Shown one piece after another: positions 61,727-64,000 of a stretch of 64,000 bases of DNA. The DNA lies in NCBI GenBank assembly GCA_016744415.1, contig JADGEL010000001.1, forward strand, positions 744,001 through 808,000, written 5' to 3'. Both the position numbers and the translations under genes were made by a program. This DNA is from Flavobacteriaceae bacterium. Lineage in GTDB: Bacteria; Bacteroidota; Bacteroidia; Flavobacteriales; Flavobacteriaceae. Under the pieces are notes generated by a model. The model was not told the DNA's origin. It did not search any database and saw only the letters and a list, made by a program, of their open reading frames with translations. How positions within the stretch are numbered: position 1 is the stretch's first letter; each line of letters starts with the position of its first letter.

Positions 61727-62395
61727 ATGAGCGGAATTTTATCCTCTTCAATCGCCAAGAAAGTGGCTATGGCTCTTTCGGCACTGTTTTTAATTATCTT
61801 TTTATTAATACACCTTTCGGTAAATTTAGTTTCAATATTTAGTGAAGATGCCTTTAATACAGCATCGCACTTTATGGGAATTAATCCGTTGATACAATTT
61901 GGAATGCAGCCAATTTTAATATTCGGAGTAGTATTTCATTTTGTTATGGGTTTTGTTTTAGAGCTTAAAAACAAAAAAGCTGTAGGTGTATCATCCTATG
62001 CAAAAAACAACGGAGCAGCAAATTCATCTTGGATGAGTAGAAACATGGCAATTTCAGGTTTTGCGATTTTAGCTTTTATTGTATTGCATTTTATTGATTT
62101 CTGGATTCCAGAAATCAATCATAAATACATAGCTGTATTACCTGAAGACCCAACTAGATATTTTCATGAGTTACAACATAAATTTGTAAACCCGTTAAGA
62201 GTAGGAGCTTATGTCATCGCATTTGTGTTGTTAGCTTTGCACTTATTACACGGATTTCAGTCAGCATTCCAATCTATGGGAATGAATAATAAATATACAA
62301 AATATGTTAAGCGCTGTGGAAAAGCCTACGCGATTGTAATTCCGTTAGGATTTATTTTCATTGCACTATTTCATTACATCACTCAACTATCATAA
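61727..62395 (+). CDS. sdhC: Succinate dehydrogenase cytochrome b subunit
   Basis: A 222-residue membrane subunit (cytochrome b558 type) with five transmembrane segments. Likely heme ligands are His in LLIHLSVNL, VFHFVMGF, FIVLHFIDFW and LALHLLHGFQSAF. This single large anchor replaces the SdhC/SdhD pair of proteobacteria, as in Bacteroidota and Bacillus. It is 11 bp upstream of sdhA. Confidence 0.93.
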   Translation: MSGILSSSIAKKVAMALSALFLIIFLLIHLSVNLVSIFSEDAFNTASHFMGINPLIQFGMQPILIFGVVFHFVMGFVLELKNKKAVGVSSYAKNNGAANSSWMSRNMAISGFAILAFIVLHFIDFWIPEINHKYIAVLPEDPTRYFHELQHKFVNPLRVGAYVIAFVLLALHLLHGFQSAFQSMGMNNKYTKYVKRCGKAYAIVIPLGFIFIALFHYITQLS

Positions 62396-62406
62396 TTTCC
62401 TAACCT

Positions 62407-64000
62407 ATGGCAATTTTAGATTCAAAAGTACCTGATGGTCCTATCAAAGATAAATGGACTAATTATAAAAATAAGATTGACTTGGTTAATCCTGCCAACA
62501 AACGTAATATTGATATTATTGTTGTTGGAACTGGATTAGCAGGAGGTTCTGCAGCTGCTACATTAGCCGAACAAGGGTATAATGTAAAAGCATACTGCTA
62601 TCAAGATTCGCCTCGTCGTGCACATTCAATAGCAGCACAAGGAGGAATCAATGCTTCTAAAAACTATATGGGTGATGGAGATTCGGATTATCGACTTTTT
62701 TATGATACCGTAAAAGGTGGCGATTATCGTTCTCGTGAAGCAAACGTATATCGTTTGGCAGAAGTTTCTGGAAATATCATTGATCAATGTGTGGCACAAG
62801 GAGTTCCTTTTGCTCGTGATTATGGTGGGCTTTTAGATAATCGTTCATTTGGTGGAGTGTTGGTTTCAAGAACTTTTTATGCAAAAGGACAAACAGGACA
62901 ACAACTATTACTAGGAGCTTATTCTGCAATGAACAGACAAATCGCTCGTGGTAAGATTGAAATGTTTAACCGTCACGAAATGTTAGATGTTGTAAAGGTT
63001 GATGGAAAAGCTAGAGGAATCATTACTCGTAATTTAATTACCGGAGAAATTGAAAGGCATTCTGCTCACGCAGTAGTAATAGCAACTGGAGGTTATGGAA
63101 ATGTATATTTCTTATCTACTAACGCTATGGGATCAAATGCAACAGCTGCTTGGAAAATTCATAAAAAAGGAGCTTATTTTGCAAACCCTTGTTTTACACA
63201 AATTCATCCAACATGTATTCCTAGATCTGGTGACTATCAATCTAAGCTAACTTTAATGTCTGAATCATTGCGTAATGACGGACGTATATGGGTGCCTGCA
63301 AAAATTGAAGATGCAAAAGCAATACAAGAAGGGAAATTAAGGCCTACAGCAATTGCAGAAGAAGACAGAGACTATTATTTAGAAAGAAGATATCCCGCAT
63401 TTGGAAACTTAGTGCCTCGAGATGTTGCATCAAGAGCTGCAAAAGAACGCTGTGATGCTGGTTACGGTGTAAATGCAACGGGAGAAGCGGTGTATTTAGA
63501 TTTTGCAGATGCTTTTGTACGTTATGGTAAAGAGCAAGCAAAAATTCACGGAATTCATAATCCTTCAAAAGAAGAAATAGTAAAATTAGGTCAAGGTATT
63601 ATTGAAGAAAAATACGGAAATTTATTCCAGATGTATGAAAAAATCATTGCAGAGAATCCGTATGAAACACCAATGATGATTTATCCAGCAACTCATTATA
63701 CTATGGGGGGTGTTTGGGTTGATTATAATTTAATGACTACCGTACCAGGATTATATTGTTTAGGAGAAGCAAATTTCTCTGATCACGGAGCAAACAGATT
63801 AGGAGCATCAGCATTGATGCAAGGTTTAGCAGATGGATATTTTGTATTACCTTATACTATTGGTGATTATTTATCTGATGATATTAGAACTGGAAAAATC
63901 TCTACAGATTCAAAAGAATTTGATGAAGTTGAAAAGGAGGTAAATGACAGAATCGATTTCTTTATGAATAATAAGGGAACAAAATCTGTAGATCATTTCC
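62407..64000 (+). CDS. sdhA: Succinate dehydrogenase flavoprotein subunit, 3' end off window
   Basis: The first 531 codons of an expected ~670. FAD-binding motifs are [20 protein letters not shown] (Rossmann) and [15 protein letters not shown] (covalent-flavin His region). [20 protein letters not shown] and [12 protein letters not shown] follow, as do active-site Arg/His candidates in [12 protein letters not shown] and [10 protein letters not shown]. It oxidises succinate to fumarate, or runs the reverse, with SdhB expected after the right edge. Confidence 0.95.
   Translation, partial: MAILDSKVPDGPIKDKWTNYKNKIDLVNPANKRNIDIIVVGTGLAGGSAAATLAEQGYNVKAYCYQDSPRRAHSIAAQGGINASKNYMGDGDSDYRLFYDTVKGGDYRSREANVYRLAEVSGNIIDQCVAQGVPFARDYGGLLDNRSFGGVLVSRTFYAKGQTGQQLLLGAYSAMNRQIARGKIEMFNRHEMLDVVKVDGKARGIITRNLITGEIERHSAHAVVIATGGYGNVYFLSTNAMGSNATAAWKIHKKGAYFANPCFTQIHPTCIPRSGDYQSKLTLMSESLRNDGRIWVPAKIEDAKAIQEGKLRPTAIAEEDRDYYLERRYPAFGNLVPRDVASRAAKERCDAGYGVNATGEAVYLDFADAFVRYGKEQAKIHGIHNPSKEEIVKLGQGIIEEKYGNLFQMYEKIIAENPYETPMMIYPATHYTMGGVWVDYNLMTTVPGLYCLGEANFSDHGANRLGASALMQGLADGYFVLPYTIGDYLSDDIRTGKISTDSKEFDEVEKEVNDRIDFFMNNKGTKSVDHF

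Overview
The window is AT-rich (by eye about one third G+C) and looks like a chromosomal segment of a Bacteroidota member, most likely a marine Flavobacteriaceae. Evidence: many start-proximal boxes of the Bacteroidota sigma factor type (TAnnTTTG) with no Shine-Dalgarno sequences, a type IX secretion sorting domain, a CarboxypepD_reg-like TonB receptor, DUF4292, DUF4251, MbnP and choice-of-anchor-B proteins, SPOR/HU-CCDC81 proteins, and a GlnRS and a long IleRS of flavobacterial type. I see no rRNA, CRISPR array, prophage or intact insertion sequence. There is one tRNA (Cys).

Layout. 1-7.5 kb: start of an M1 aminopeptidase, subtilisin-like lipoprotein, MBL hydrolase, tRNA-Cys, folB, a zinc-ribbon protein, glnS, and a PhoR/PhoB-like two-component pair. 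7.7-17.2 kb: PolB-like exonuclease, ABC-F ATPase, a nucleotidyltransferase-TPR-DUF4292-EnvC-like operon, thioesterase, SPOR protein, dprA. 17.2-26.2 kb: an uncharacterised envelope pair, a DjlA-like co-chaperone, ileS-dksA-lspA, and a PLP decarboxylase. 26.2-34.5 kb: a metal-homeostasis block with a DtxR-type regulator (followed by panE), a divergent TonB receptor plus ZIP transporter, feoA-feoB plus a 44-residue FeoB-associated protein, and a SCO1-like copper chaperone. Both metal promoters carry TTAG/CTAA inverted repeats.

34.6-45.1 kb: rseP, anaerobic ribonucleotide reductase nrdG-nrdD, then a nitric-oxide block with norC-norB, norQ-norD, ric and a hemerythrin/PAS protein. The norC and ric promoters share the same 24-bp palindrome with identical 9-bp arms, which points to one NO-responsive regulator.

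45.1-52.4 kb: a minus-strand region with a candidate secreted papain-like lipoprotein and a small downstream partner, whose 5' end is broken by short tandem repeats. They lie between a decayed copy of the mbnH 3' end and the intact mbnH-mbnP-propeller-anchor-B operon. 52.5-64 kb: thiL, DUF4251, an alpha/beta hydrolase, a lone AbiH-family defence gene, an ACT-like protein divergent from aspartate kinase, aminopeptidase P, a T9SS-secreted zincin, and sdhC-sdhA (sdhA runs off the right edge).

The best leads for something new are the shared NO-operon palindrome, the repeat-disrupted effector-like lipoprotein beside the mbnH remnant, and the GXHH active-site motif in IleRS.
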